A DNA stretch of 30,990 nucleotides from Denitrobacterium sp024691475 (GTDB lineage: Bacteria > Actinomycetota > Coriobacteriia > Coriobacteriales > Eggerthellaceae). Numbering within the stretch: position 1 is the stretch's first letter; each line of letters begins with the position of its first letter. Positions 1-4,991 of this stretch are shown here, in pieces. The notes beneath the pieces are model-generated. The model saw only the letters and a program-made list of their open reading frames with translations, made no database searches and was not told the origin of the DNA. The stretch is taken from positions 1-30,990 of the forward strand of contig JAILNP010000041.1 in NCBI GenBank assembly GCA_024691475.1, given 5' to 3'. The translations under genes and the position numbers were made by a program.

Positions 1-982
1 GGTAGTCGACGATGATGAGCCCCTTGTCCTTGTTGCGCAGCTCGCGGCGCGCCTTGGCGCGGGCCTCCAAAATGGAGAGCGAGGGCGTATCGTCGATGTA
101 GAGTTCCACGCTGGAAAGGCGGGTAATGGCATCGGCCAAAGCCTGCCAATCGGATTCGCCCAGGAAGCCGCCACGCACCTTCTCCAAGCTGATGCGCGCT
201 TCCGCGCACAAGATACGCTGGACGAGCTGGGACGCACTCATTTCCAACGAGAAGAACGTGGTGGGAAAGCCGGCCTTCGCCGCATTGGTGGCGAGGTTCA
301 GAGCGAACGACGTTTTGCCAACACCAGGGCGAGCGGCAAGAATGACCAAGTCGCCGCCACGGAAGCCATGGAAGAGGTTGTCGACGTCGGTAAAGCCCGT
401 GGGCACGCCCGCCATATGCGTCTTCTGCTCGGCAAGCTTCGTAATGTCGTCGAATGCCTCGGTGAGCAGCGTGGTAATGGGCGAAAACGTAGAGGACACG
501 CGTTGCTCGGTTACGCTGAACAGCGTTTTCTCGGCGCCCTCGACGACCTCGTTCAGATCGTCGGGCGCGTCGTAGGCCATAGCCGTGATCTGAGCCGACG
601 CACGAATGAGGTCGCGCAGGATGGACGTGCGCTTCACCACGTCGGTGTGCATGATCCAGTTCGTGAGCGCAAAGGTGTTATCGGCCAGATCGACCAGGTA
701 CGACTTCCCGCCGGCTGCTTCAAGCTGGCCGGATGCACGAAGATTCTCGGCAAGGGAAATCTGATCGATGGGCAGATTGCGCGCATGCAGTTCGCACATG
801 CTGCGGAAGATAATCTGGTGCGCGGGACGATAGAAGTTCTCGGGGATGAGCTTCGAAGCTACCTCGTCGATGGCTTCCTGATTGAGCATGCACGCAGCAA
901 GAACCGATTGCTCGGCTTCGATGTTATGCGGGGTTTCCTTCGATCCGCCCTTCGAAAGAGGCGGTTCATTGTAATCGGGCAT
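1..982 (-). CDS. dnaB: Replicative DNA helicase DnaB, 5' part (gene runs off the left edge)
   Basis: The first 327 residues of the hexameric replication-fork helicase are present; the rest lies outside the window. The N-terminal primase-interacting domain (about residues 15-120, starting NIEAEQSVLAACM) is followed by the RecA-like motor domain. Walker A (AARPGVGKT, about residues 214-222) is followed by the helicase segment TTFFSLEMS and, at the very edge, Walker B (GLIIVDY). The ATG at 982 is preceded by AGGGAG. This is the last visible gene of the block rpsF-ssb-rpsR-rplI-dnaB, but a 216-nt gap separates it from rplI and holds a possible promoter and DnaA-box-like sites, so it may also be transcribed on its own. 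Family assignment is firm. No intein is seen in the visible part. Confidence 0.97.
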   Translation of the reverse strand, partial: MPDYNEPPLSKGGSKETPHNIEAEQSVLAACMLNQEAIDEVASKLIPENFYRPAHQIIFRSMCELHARNLPIDQISLAENLRASGQLEAAGGKSYLVDLADNTFALTNWIMHTDVVKRTSILRDLIRASAQITAMAYDAPDDLNEVVEGAEKTLFSVTEQRVSSTFSPITTLLTEAFDDITKLAEQKTHMAGVPTGFTDVDNLFHGFRGGDLVILAARPGVGKTSFALNLATNAAKAGFPTTFFSLEMSASQLVQRILCAEARISLEKVRGGFLGESDWQALADAITRLSSVELYIDDTPSLSILEARAKARRELRNKDKGLIIVDY

Positions 983-1018
983 GCGTGCTCCCTAGTTCCT
1001 TCTTCTTCGTGCGATTCC

Positions 1019-1045
1019 GTTATAGTACACCAGATTCCAACCCAA
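1019..1045 (-). promoter_or_regulatory. Possible dnaB promoter
   Basis: On the minus strand TTGGGT (1045-1040) and TATAAC (1024-1019) are separated by 15 bp, about 36 nt upstream of the dnaB ATG. The -10 matches 5 of 6 consensus bases; the short spacer and 3-of-6 -35 make this tentative. Confidence 0.3.
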
Positions 1046-1094
1046 TATAACCGCTGTTCAAGTGGCGTTTTTATGGTCGGATGCGGCGGTAGCG

Positions 1095-1183
1095 TTTTCC
1101 ACAACGGCAAAGGAAAACCCCCTTGGCATAACCTGTGCCTTCGGGGGTTTTCCACATTTTCCACCGTCTACGACAGTGGAAAA
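1095..1183. promoter_or_regulatory. Cluster of four DnaA-box-like 9-mers upstream of dnaB
   Basis: TTTTCCACA occurs at 1095-1103 and 1148-1156, TTTTCCACC at 1157-1165, and TTTTCCACT on the minus strand at 1183-1175. The first two match the relaxed DnaA-box consensus TTWTNCACA fully; the other two differ at the last base. The second and third are head-to-tail without a gap. The cluster sits between rplI and dnaB, 50-140 bp upstream of the possible dnaB promoter. Confidence 0.4.
1112..1153 (-). terminator. Hairpin after rplI, possible weak terminator
   Basis: An 11-bp perfect inverted repeat (1112-1122 and 1143-1153) with a partly paired loop lies 45 bp after the rplI stop. No convincing T run follows on the minus strand, so it may only attenuate or stabilise the transcript. 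Its right arm overlaps one DnaA-box-like site. Confidence 0.35.
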
Positions 1184-1198
1184 GATTTTTTAGCTGAA

Positions 1199-1741
1199 CT
1201 ATTCAGCGGCCTCTTCGGCAGCTTCCTCTTCAGCGGCTTCCTGCTCGGGAGCTTCCTCGATGATGCCAGCTGCGGCAGCGGCAGCAGCGATGGCCTCGGG
1301 GTCGCCAACGATCATCTTGATCGTGGCCTTGATGTCGCGATGCAGGGCAACGGTGGCCTCGTGCTCGCCAGCCGTCTTGATCTGAACCTTCAGGTCGATC
1401 AGACGACGGTCGATCTCGACGCCCAGCTGTTCCTTCACAGCGTCGGCGATCATCTGAGCGGTAACGGAACCGAACAGCTGGCCCTCTTCGCCCACGCGGG
1501 CGTCGATCTGAACGGTGGTGCCGTCGAGGGTTTCCTTCAGCTGGTTGGCGGTAGCCGTACGGGTCTCCTCGCGCTTGGCGATGTTGTGACGGCGCATTTC
1601 CAGCTGCTTCAGGTTACCCTTCGTGGCCTTGACAGCCACCTTCTGCGGGAGCAGGAAGTTGTTGGCGAAACCGTCGGCAACTTCGATGACGTCGCCTTCG
1701 ACTCCCCTCCCCTTCAGCTCTTGAAGCAAAATAACTTTCAT
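1199..1741 (-). CDS. rplI: 50S ribosomal protein L9
   Basis: L9 is a large-subunit protein that bridges the base of the L1 stalk. The N-terminal domain is clear (MKVILLQELKGRGVEGDVIEVADGF, with the conserved NFLLP segment near residue 30), then the long helix and the C-terminal domain ending near residue 150. The protein is 180 aa, about 30 longer than the usual 149; the extra C-terminus is Ala/Glu-rich and acidic (EEEAAEEAAE), a low-complexity tail. The gene follows rpsR after 15 nt, in the same operon. The ATG at 1741 is preceded by an AAGGA-like site. Confidence 0.97.
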   Translation of the reverse strand: MKVILLQELKGRGVEGDVIEVADGFANNFLLPQKVAVKATKGNLKQLEMRRHNIAKREETRTATANQLKETLDGTTVQIDARVGEEGQLFGSVTAQMIADAVKEQLGVEIDRRLIDLKVQIKTAGEHEATVALHRDIKATIKMIVGDPEAIAAAAAAAGIIEEAPEQEAAEEEAAEEAAE

Positions 1742-1756
1742 GGCTATCCTTTCGAA

Positions 1757-2020
1757 CTAACCGCGATTGCGGCGATCGCCACGGCCGCTGATGGACGGCA
1801 CGGCGTACGGCATGAGAGCCATCTCGCGGGCGCGCTTCACGGCGTTCGCGATGTCGCGCTGATGCTGGGTGCAGGCACCCGTGACGCGACGAGGCTTGAT
1901 TTTACCGCGGTCGGTTACATATTTACGCAGCATCTGGGTATCTTTGTAGTCGATGTACTCAGTGTTTTCCTTGCAGAACTGGCAGTACTTACGACGAGGC
2001 TGCTTCACGTAATCAGACAT
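1757..2020 (-). CDS. rpsR: 30S ribosomal protein S18 (zinc-binding form)
   Basis: S18 binds S6 in the platform of the small subunit. The 87-aa protein has the family core (RKYCQFCKENTEYIDYKD, RKYVTDRGKIKPRR, CTQHQRDIANAVKRAREMAL). Cys residues in YCQFC plus the later CTQH form a Cys-x2-Cys ... Cys-x2-His set, which marks the C+ zinc-binding type; many bacteria carry a C- paralogue for zinc starvation. The gene sits 21 nt after ssb, as in most rpsF-ssb-rpsR operons, so that S6, SSB and S18 are made from one message. Confidence 0.97.
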   Translation of the reverse strand: MSDYVKQPRRKYCQFCKENTEYIDYKDTQMLRKYVTDRGKIKPRRVTGACTQHQRDIANAVKRAREMALMPYAVPSISGRGDRRNRG

Positions 2021-2041
2021 TACATACCTCTTTCGTGATCC

Positions 2042-2497
2042 CTAGAACGGGATGTCTTCATCGTAGACCGAAGCATCCACCGCTGGCTGGGGCGCAGGCG
2101 CAGGTGCAGCAGCAGGCTGGCTGTAGCCACCGTTGCTGTAACCGCCATTGTTATAGCCGCCGTTGTCGCCACGCGGGGTCATGAATTCGATTTCGTCGAC
2201 AATGACCTCGAGTTTGCTGCGCTTCTGTCCATCGCGTTCCCACTGGCTCCAGCGAAGCTTACCTTCGATGGCAACCTTGTTTCCCTTGTGCAGGAAACCG
2301 GAAATGCTCTGGGCACGCGAACCGAACATGGTGCAATCGACGAAGTTGGGATAGTCTTCCCACTCGCCAGTCTGCGGGTTCTTGCGACGATCGTTTACCG
2401 CCACGCCGAAGCCCAAAACCGCCATGCCACTGCTGGTCTGGCGAAGATCGGGATCACGCGTGAGATTGCCGCTGATAACAACTCGATTGATGCTCAT
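2042..2497 (-). CDS. ssb: Single-stranded DNA-binding protein SSB
   Basis: SSB coats single-stranded DNA in replication and repair and recruits partners through its C-terminal tip. Residues 1-105 form the OB fold (MSINRVVISGNLTRDPDLR, then FGVAVNDRRKN). A flexible linker rich in Gly, Asn, Tyr, Pro and Ala (three GGY repeats) leads to the acidic tip DEDIPF, which matches the partner-binding motif. Length is 151 aa, normal for short actinobacterial SSBs. It lies between rpsF and rpsR. A small hairpin in the 51-nt rpsF-ssb gap (2519-2534) may adjust relative expression. Confidence 0.97.
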   Translation of the reverse strand: MSINRVVISGNLTRDPDLRQTSSGMAVLGFGVAVNDRRKNPQTGEWEDYPNFVDCTMFGSRAQSISGFLHKGNKVAIEGKLRWSQWERDGQKRSKLEVIVDEIEFMTPRGDNGGYNNGGYSNGGYSQPAAAPAPAPQPAVDASVYDEDIPF

Positions 2498-2548
2498 AGT
2501 CTCTTCCTATCCTTGCTTAGAGGGCAAGCCCTCTCCGAACAAATTTGC

Positions 2549-2842
2549 TTAGTCGCGGTCAGCGCGGCACACGATCATGAAACGCTTCACGGCATCGGTA
2601 ATGCCCAGCACGCGATTCAGCTCTGCAATGTGTTCGGGTTCTGCATGGAAGTTGACGAGCGTGTAGTCACCCTCGGTCAGACCATCGATTTCGTACGCAA
2701 GCTTGCGCTTACCCCACTCCTCGGTCTCATCGATCACGCCATTGCCCTCGGCGATGGTGTTCGCGATACGCGTGGAAACGTTGGTACGGGATTCTTCGTC
2801 GATCGACGGAGCGACGAAATACAGCAATTCATAAGCCTTCAT
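2549..2842 (-). CDS. rpsF: 30S ribosomal protein S6
   Basis: The 97-aa protein has the S6 ferredoxin-like fold pattern (MKAYELLYFVAPSIDEE at the start, GKRKLAYEIDG in the middle, and a MIVCRAD end). It is the first gene of the operon rpsF-ssb-rpsR-rplI(-dnaB). The ATG at 2842 is preceded by AGGAGGAGGTGAGCCG, a very strong ribosome-binding site. The protein lacks the Glu-rich tail of E. coli S6. In many bacteria the S6:S18 complex binds the rpsF leader to control this operon; the leader here contains an 8-bp hairpin (see separate entry). Confidence 0.97.
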   Translation of the reverse strand: MKAYELLYFVAPSIDEESRTNVSTRIANTIAEGNGVIDETEEWGKRKLAYEIDGLTEGDYTLVNFHAEPEHIAELNRVLGITDAVKRFMIVCRADRD

Positions 2843-2869
2843 CGGCTCACCTCCTCCTGTGGACTTACG

Positions 2870-2898
2870 GCTTCGGGCATTCTTTCCTTTCCCGAAGC
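2870..2898 (-). promoter_or_regulatory. Hairpin in the rpsF leader
   Basis: GCTTCGGG and CCCGAAGC (2870-2877 and 2891-2898) form an 8-bp stem with a 13-nt purine-rich loop on the minus-strand transcript, 28 nt before the rpsF ATG. It is followed by CCG. An S6:S18 autoregulatory leader is possible, but I cannot confirm the published consensus from sequence alone. Confidence 0.3.
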
Positions 2899-2913
2899 AG
2901 GAATAGCTTCGTC

Positions 2914-2942
2914 ATACTAACAAACGCATATTGCACGCGCAA
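2914..2942 (-). promoter_or_regulatory. Candidate promoter of the rpsF operon
   Basis: TTGCGC (2942-2937) and TAGTAT (2919-2914) are spaced by exactly 17 bp on the minus strand, about 70 nt upstream of the rpsF start. The -35 matches 3 and the -10 matches 4 consensus bases. Confidence 0.35.
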
Positions 2943-3054
2943 GCACACGTACGCGCCCTTTCACAAAACCTGCAGCGCGTTACCCGAACGTTGCCTTGCA
3001 GCATGAACGAACGCAGTGACACCGCGACACTAAAAAAGTCGCGAAAAGCTTGCA

Positions 3055-3087
3055 TAAAAATGGCGGCTGGGTCACCCCAGCCGCCAT
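3055..3087 (-). terminator. Strong intrinsic terminator after the 3103-3633 gene
   Basis: A perfect 12-bp GC-rich stem (3060-3071 with 3076-3087) and a 4-nt loop are followed on the minus strand by TTTTTATG. It insulates the hypothetical gene from the rpsF operon promoter. Confidence 0.85.
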
Positions 3088-3102
3088 GACGCGATTCGTG
3101 CG

Positions 3103-3633
3103 CTATTCCGCGGCACCTGCGGACTCTTGACCAGTCTTCGCAGCGGCCGCCTCGGCTTCCGTGGCAGGTTCCGCCGGCACGTCAGGCGTGAGCATCATGA
3201 AGTTCGGAGCAGGGCCAATGTAGACAGGCTGGGAAGTCACCTTCGGGAAGGCGCCTTCCTCTTTGGCCTCTTCGTACAGATACCCAATGGCATAGCCCTC
3301 GGGCTCGCCCGCCATGCCACCCTCGGCAATGAGGGCATCCTTGGTGCCGTCGTCGGTTTCCACGTAGCCGTCGTAGCAGAGCGCATAGGCATCGGCGCCA
3401 CGCACGTTCTGCACGGTATGACGAGCCAGGTTGAAGCACTGCTGCGTATCGTCGGCAGGATGTGATTCCAGGAACAGGTTCTCCTTCACGGCAAGGGCGG
3501 TGAAGGGAACGACGCTTTCGCCCTTTTCCAGGCGCTCACGTGCCTCCTTCAGCGAGGCGACGAGCACGGCCTGCAAGCGCTCGGGGATTTCGGGAATGCT
3601 CTCGAGCGTATCTTCAACGATTCTATCGGCCAT
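3103..3633 (-). CDS. Conserved-looking hypothetical protein, 176 aa
   Basis: I do not recognise the family. The ATG at 3633 has a good ribosome-binding site (AAAGGAGAGG) and the gene ends at a strong terminator, so it is a real single-gene unit. The protein is soluble-looking and acidic, with an N-terminal helix (residues 1-40, Glu/Leu-rich), a mixed alpha/beta middle containing two Cys (QQCFNLARH, YALCYDGYVETDDG), a segment EGYAIGYLYEE, and a Pro/Ala/Glu-rich low-complexity tail from about residue 150. There is no signal peptide or membrane helix. A TATACT -10-like hexamer lies at 3691-3686 on the minus strand. Function unknown. Confidence 0.8.
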   Translation of the reverse strand: MADRIVEDTLESIPEIPERLQAVLVASLKEARERLEKGESVVPFTALAVKENLFLESHPADDTQQCFNLARHTVQNVRGADAYALCYDGYVETDDGTKDALIAEGGMAGEPEGYAIGYLYEEAKEEGAFPKVTSQPVYIGPAPNFMMLTPDVPAEPATEAEAAAAKTGQESAGAAE

Positions 3634-3742
3634 AACGCCTCTCCTTTCGGGCTCCCGACATGGTGCGGGGTTCTATGCTGCTAGTAGTATAGGGCATTTC
3701 ACACGTGGGGTTTTGAATAAACGGCGAAGACGAAAAACGCAT

Positions 3743-3772
3743 TTGCCGTACGGCCATCGAATGCTGTATACT
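3743..3772 (+). promoter_or_regulatory. Promoter of tRNA-Ser(GGA)
   Basis: TTGCCG (3743-3748) and TATACT (3767-3772) are separated by 18 bp and lie 37 nt upstream of the tRNA 5' end. The -10 matches 5 of 6 bases. Confidence 0.5.
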
Positions 3773-3809
3773 TCGTATTCGCTGCTTTACAGGCAGCCAT
3801 TCGGTTTAT

Positions 3810-3901
3810 GGAGAGATGTCCGAGCTGGCCGAAGGAGCACGATTGGAAATCGTGTATGCCCCAAAAGGGTATCTGGGGTTCGAATCCCCATCTCTCCGCC
3901 A
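3810..3901 (+). tRNA. tRNA-Ser, anticodon GGA
   Basis: The acceptor stem GGAGAGA pairs with TCTCTCC, followed by discriminator G and an encoded CCA. The anticodon loop TTGGAAA gives anticodon GGA (reads UCC and UCU). A long variable arm (CCCCAAAAGGG) identifies a class II serine tRNA, and the T arm contains GGTTCGAATCC. Total length is 92 nt with CCA. A promoter precedes it and an intrinsic terminator follows 9 nt after CCA. The last bases of this gene are duplicated 193 bp downstream. Confidence 0.97.
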
Positions 3902-3905
3902 TGAT
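3882..3905 (+). repeat. 24-bp direct repeat, copy 1 (inside tRNA-Ser 3' end)
   Basis: This copy covers the 3' half of the T arm, the acceptor strand, CCA and the following ATGAT. It is identical over 24 bp to 4075-4098. Identity that starts inside a tRNA gene and runs just past CCA is the usual form of an integration site core. Confidence 0.85.
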
Positions 3906-3910
3906 TAATC

Positions 3911-3940
3911 AGCAGGTTCAGAAATGAACCTGCTTTTTTA
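3911..3940 (+). terminator. Intrinsic terminator of tRNA-Ser(GGA)
   Basis: AGCAGGTTCA and TGAACCTGCT form a 10-bp stem with a GAAA loop (3911-3934), followed by six T. Confidence 0.9.
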
Positions 3941-4040
3941 TTTTCGGGACCCGTTATGGGAATTCGAACCGATGAGGTGGAATTCCGTTAAGAAAGCCGT
4001 CCAGTGGACGGCTTTTAGGAATTCGCCCGACCGAGCCTGC
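3941..4040 (+). repeat. Tail module shared with tRNA-Ser(CGA), plus small hairpin
   Basis: Bases 3963-3979 are an exact reverse complement of 4474-4490 (17 bp). The similarity extends back through a CGGG-ACCCGTTA-like stretch to the terminator, so both serine tRNA genes share the same kind of downstream tail. A 10-bp hairpin follows (3993-4002 with 4006-4015). Three GGAATTC motifs (3959, 3979, 4018) flank these pieces. No gene is seen here. Confidence 0.6.
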
Positions 4041-4051
4041 GAGGGAGGGAT

Positions 4052-4074
4052 CGGCGTTCGCGAAGCGAACGCCG
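4052..4074. repeat. 10-bp inverted repeat next to the duplicated tRNA end
   Basis: CGGCGTTCGC (4052-4061) and GCGAACGCCG (4065-4074) form a perfect stem with a 3-nt loop, directly abutting the second 24-bp repeat copy. Confidence 0.7.
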
Positions 4075-4098
4075 GAATCCCCATCTCTCCGCCATGAT
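4075..4098 (+). repeat. 24-bp direct repeat, copy 2 (tRNA-Ser 3' fragment, att-like)
   Basis: This is an exact second copy of the tRNA-Ser(GGA) 3' end (3882-3905) with no intact tRNA in front of it. It could be the far attachment site left by a lost or decayed integrative element, or the remnant of a tandem tRNA copy. Confidence 0.8.
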
Positions 4099-4103
4099 GT
4101 TAT

Positions 4104-4132
4104 AGCGAGTCCCGGAAGGGGCTCGCTTTTTT
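4104..4132 (+). terminator. Terminator after the tRNA fragment
   Basis: AGCGAG and CTCGCT (4104-4109 and 4122-4127), with further CCC/GGG pairing and a GGAA loop, are followed by a run of six T. Confidence 0.75.
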
Positions 4133-4146
4133 ATTCCGATCGCGTC

Positions 4147-4367
4147 GTCCTGCCGGGGATGCCCTTCAGGTCACCCGCTCCGCTGTTCGCCCGGTTTCGC
4201 CCCTCGACGGGGCGAAACCATCGCTCATGCGCTGCGCTGGTTCATGCCTTTACTTGCGCTGTTCGAGATGACGCGGAGAGCGTGAGGCTTCGCCCCGCTC
4301 TCCGCGTCATCTCGAACATAGCGCTTTGGTTGGCGTTCACAGTGACCTTGCGGGCATCCCGGCAGGA
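4147..4367. repeat. 221-bp nested palindromic element
   Basis: The ends are imperfect inverted repeats of about 27 bp (4147-4174 against 4341-4367, both starting GTCCTGCCGGG on their own strands). Inside are a perfect 11-bp hairpin (4193-4203 with 4209-4219) and a perfect 22-bp hairpin (4261-4282 with 4296-4317, 13-nt loop). Terminal inverted repeats without a coding frame suggest a MITE- or REP-like element. No transposase is present in the window. Confidence 0.6.
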
Positions 4368-4513
4368 CGGCAATCGCAAAAACAGAAGCAAGCCCCGTCG
4401 GCGCCTCCCATTTGCATGGCGACGCGCTGGTAGGCTCTTCGGGTGGGCTTGGGGCGTATCCGAGTTCGCTGTTCACCTCATCGGTTCGAATCCCTCGTAA
4501 CGCGTCCCCGGGA
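4368..4513. other. Non-coding remainder between the palindrome and tRNA-Ser(CGA)
   Basis: I see no gene here. The stretch contains the inverted copy of the tRNA tail module (4474-4490) whose partner lies at 3963-3979. Confidence 0.6.
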
Positions 4514-4514
4514 A

Positions 4515-4543
4515 TAAAAAAGCAGGTCCGTTGCCGGACCTGC
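4515..4543 (-). terminator. Intrinsic terminator of tRNA-Ser(CGA)
   Basis: GCAGGTCCG (4522-4530) and CGGACCTGC (4535-4543) form a 9-bp stem with a 4-nt loop; on the minus strand a T run follows. It resembles the terminator of tRNA-Ser(GGA), sharing GCAGGT ... ACCTGC. Confidence 0.9.
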
Positions 4544-4553
4544 GTGTTTACCA

Positions 4554-4646
4554 TGGCGGAGGAGGAGGGATTCGAACCCTCGTTACCCGGGTTACGGGTA
4601 AAACGGTTTTCGAGACCGCCGCATTCAACCACTCTGCCACCCCTCC
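4554..4646 (-). tRNA. tRNA-Ser, anticodon CGA
   Basis: On the minus strand the gene starts GGAGGGG and ends CTCCTCC-G-CCA, giving a 7-bp acceptor stem with one wobble pair. The anticodon loop CTCGAAA gives anticodon CGA (reads UCG). A long variable arm marks it as a class II serine tRNA, and the T arm has GGTTCGAATCC. Length is 93 nt with CCA. It converges on tRNA-Ser(GGA). Confidence 0.97.
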
Positions 4647-4663
4647 GTGAGGTGCAATTGGGT

Positions 4664-4692
4664 ATGGTAGCAGTTTTGCGCCCCTGGGACAA
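4664..4692 (-). promoter_or_regulatory. Promoter of tRNA-Ser(CGA)
   Basis: TTGTCC (4692-4687) and TACCAT (4669-4664) are spaced 17 bp on the minus strand, 18 nt before the tRNA 5' end. Each matches 4 of 6 consensus bases. Confidence 0.4.
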
Positions 4693-4746
4693 CGGAAGAA
4701 ACAATCCGCACAGAAATTTGCTGCCAACCCCGCCGCCCCGGCAAGA

Positions 4747-4930
4747 GAACGCTTGGCTTCACCTCCGTTCCGCCTGCCGGCAGGAGTGTTCCCGATTGCC
4801 TATTAGATTTGCCCGCCGTAAGCCGGTACCCGGACGAGGAACAATTGGCTTCGCCTCTGTTCCTCGCCGGCAGGGAACTTCGAGGGCCGTGCCGCGGAAA
4901 CGGGCGGCTTCGCCTGCGCTTCCGCTGGGT
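4747..4930. repeat. Three related hairpins around GGCTTCGCCT-like cores
   Basis: GGCTTCACCT (4755-4764), GGCTTCGCCT (4847-4856) and GGCTTCGCCT (4906-4915) each sit at the centre of a longer inverted repeat; for example GAGGAACA pairs with TGTTCCTC around the second, and GCGGAA with TTCCGC around the third. The 345-nt gap 4647-4991 otherwise holds only the tRNA promoter and the terminator at its end. Confidence 0.5.
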
Positions 4931-4933
4931 TGA

Positions 4934-4967
4934 ATAAAAACGACCCGGGCGGATGGCCCGGGTCGTT
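4934..4967 (-). terminator. Intrinsic terminator of the parvulin lipoprotein gene
   Basis: An 11-bp perfect stem (4939-4949 with 4957-4967) and 7-nt loop are followed on the minus strand by TTTTTATTC. Confidence 0.9.
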
Positions 4968-4991
4968 GACAGCGCGATTATGGAGTATCGC

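Noticed and set aside
368..2038. Long plus-strand open frame (556 codons) across dnaB, rplI and rpsR
   Set aside because: It is the antisense of firmly identified genes; GC-rich codon usage keeps this frame open. The translation shows no known domain.
4225..4704. Protein frames over tRNA-Ser genes and palindromes
   Set aside because: These are typical spurious frames through tRNA T-arm sequences and inverted repeats.
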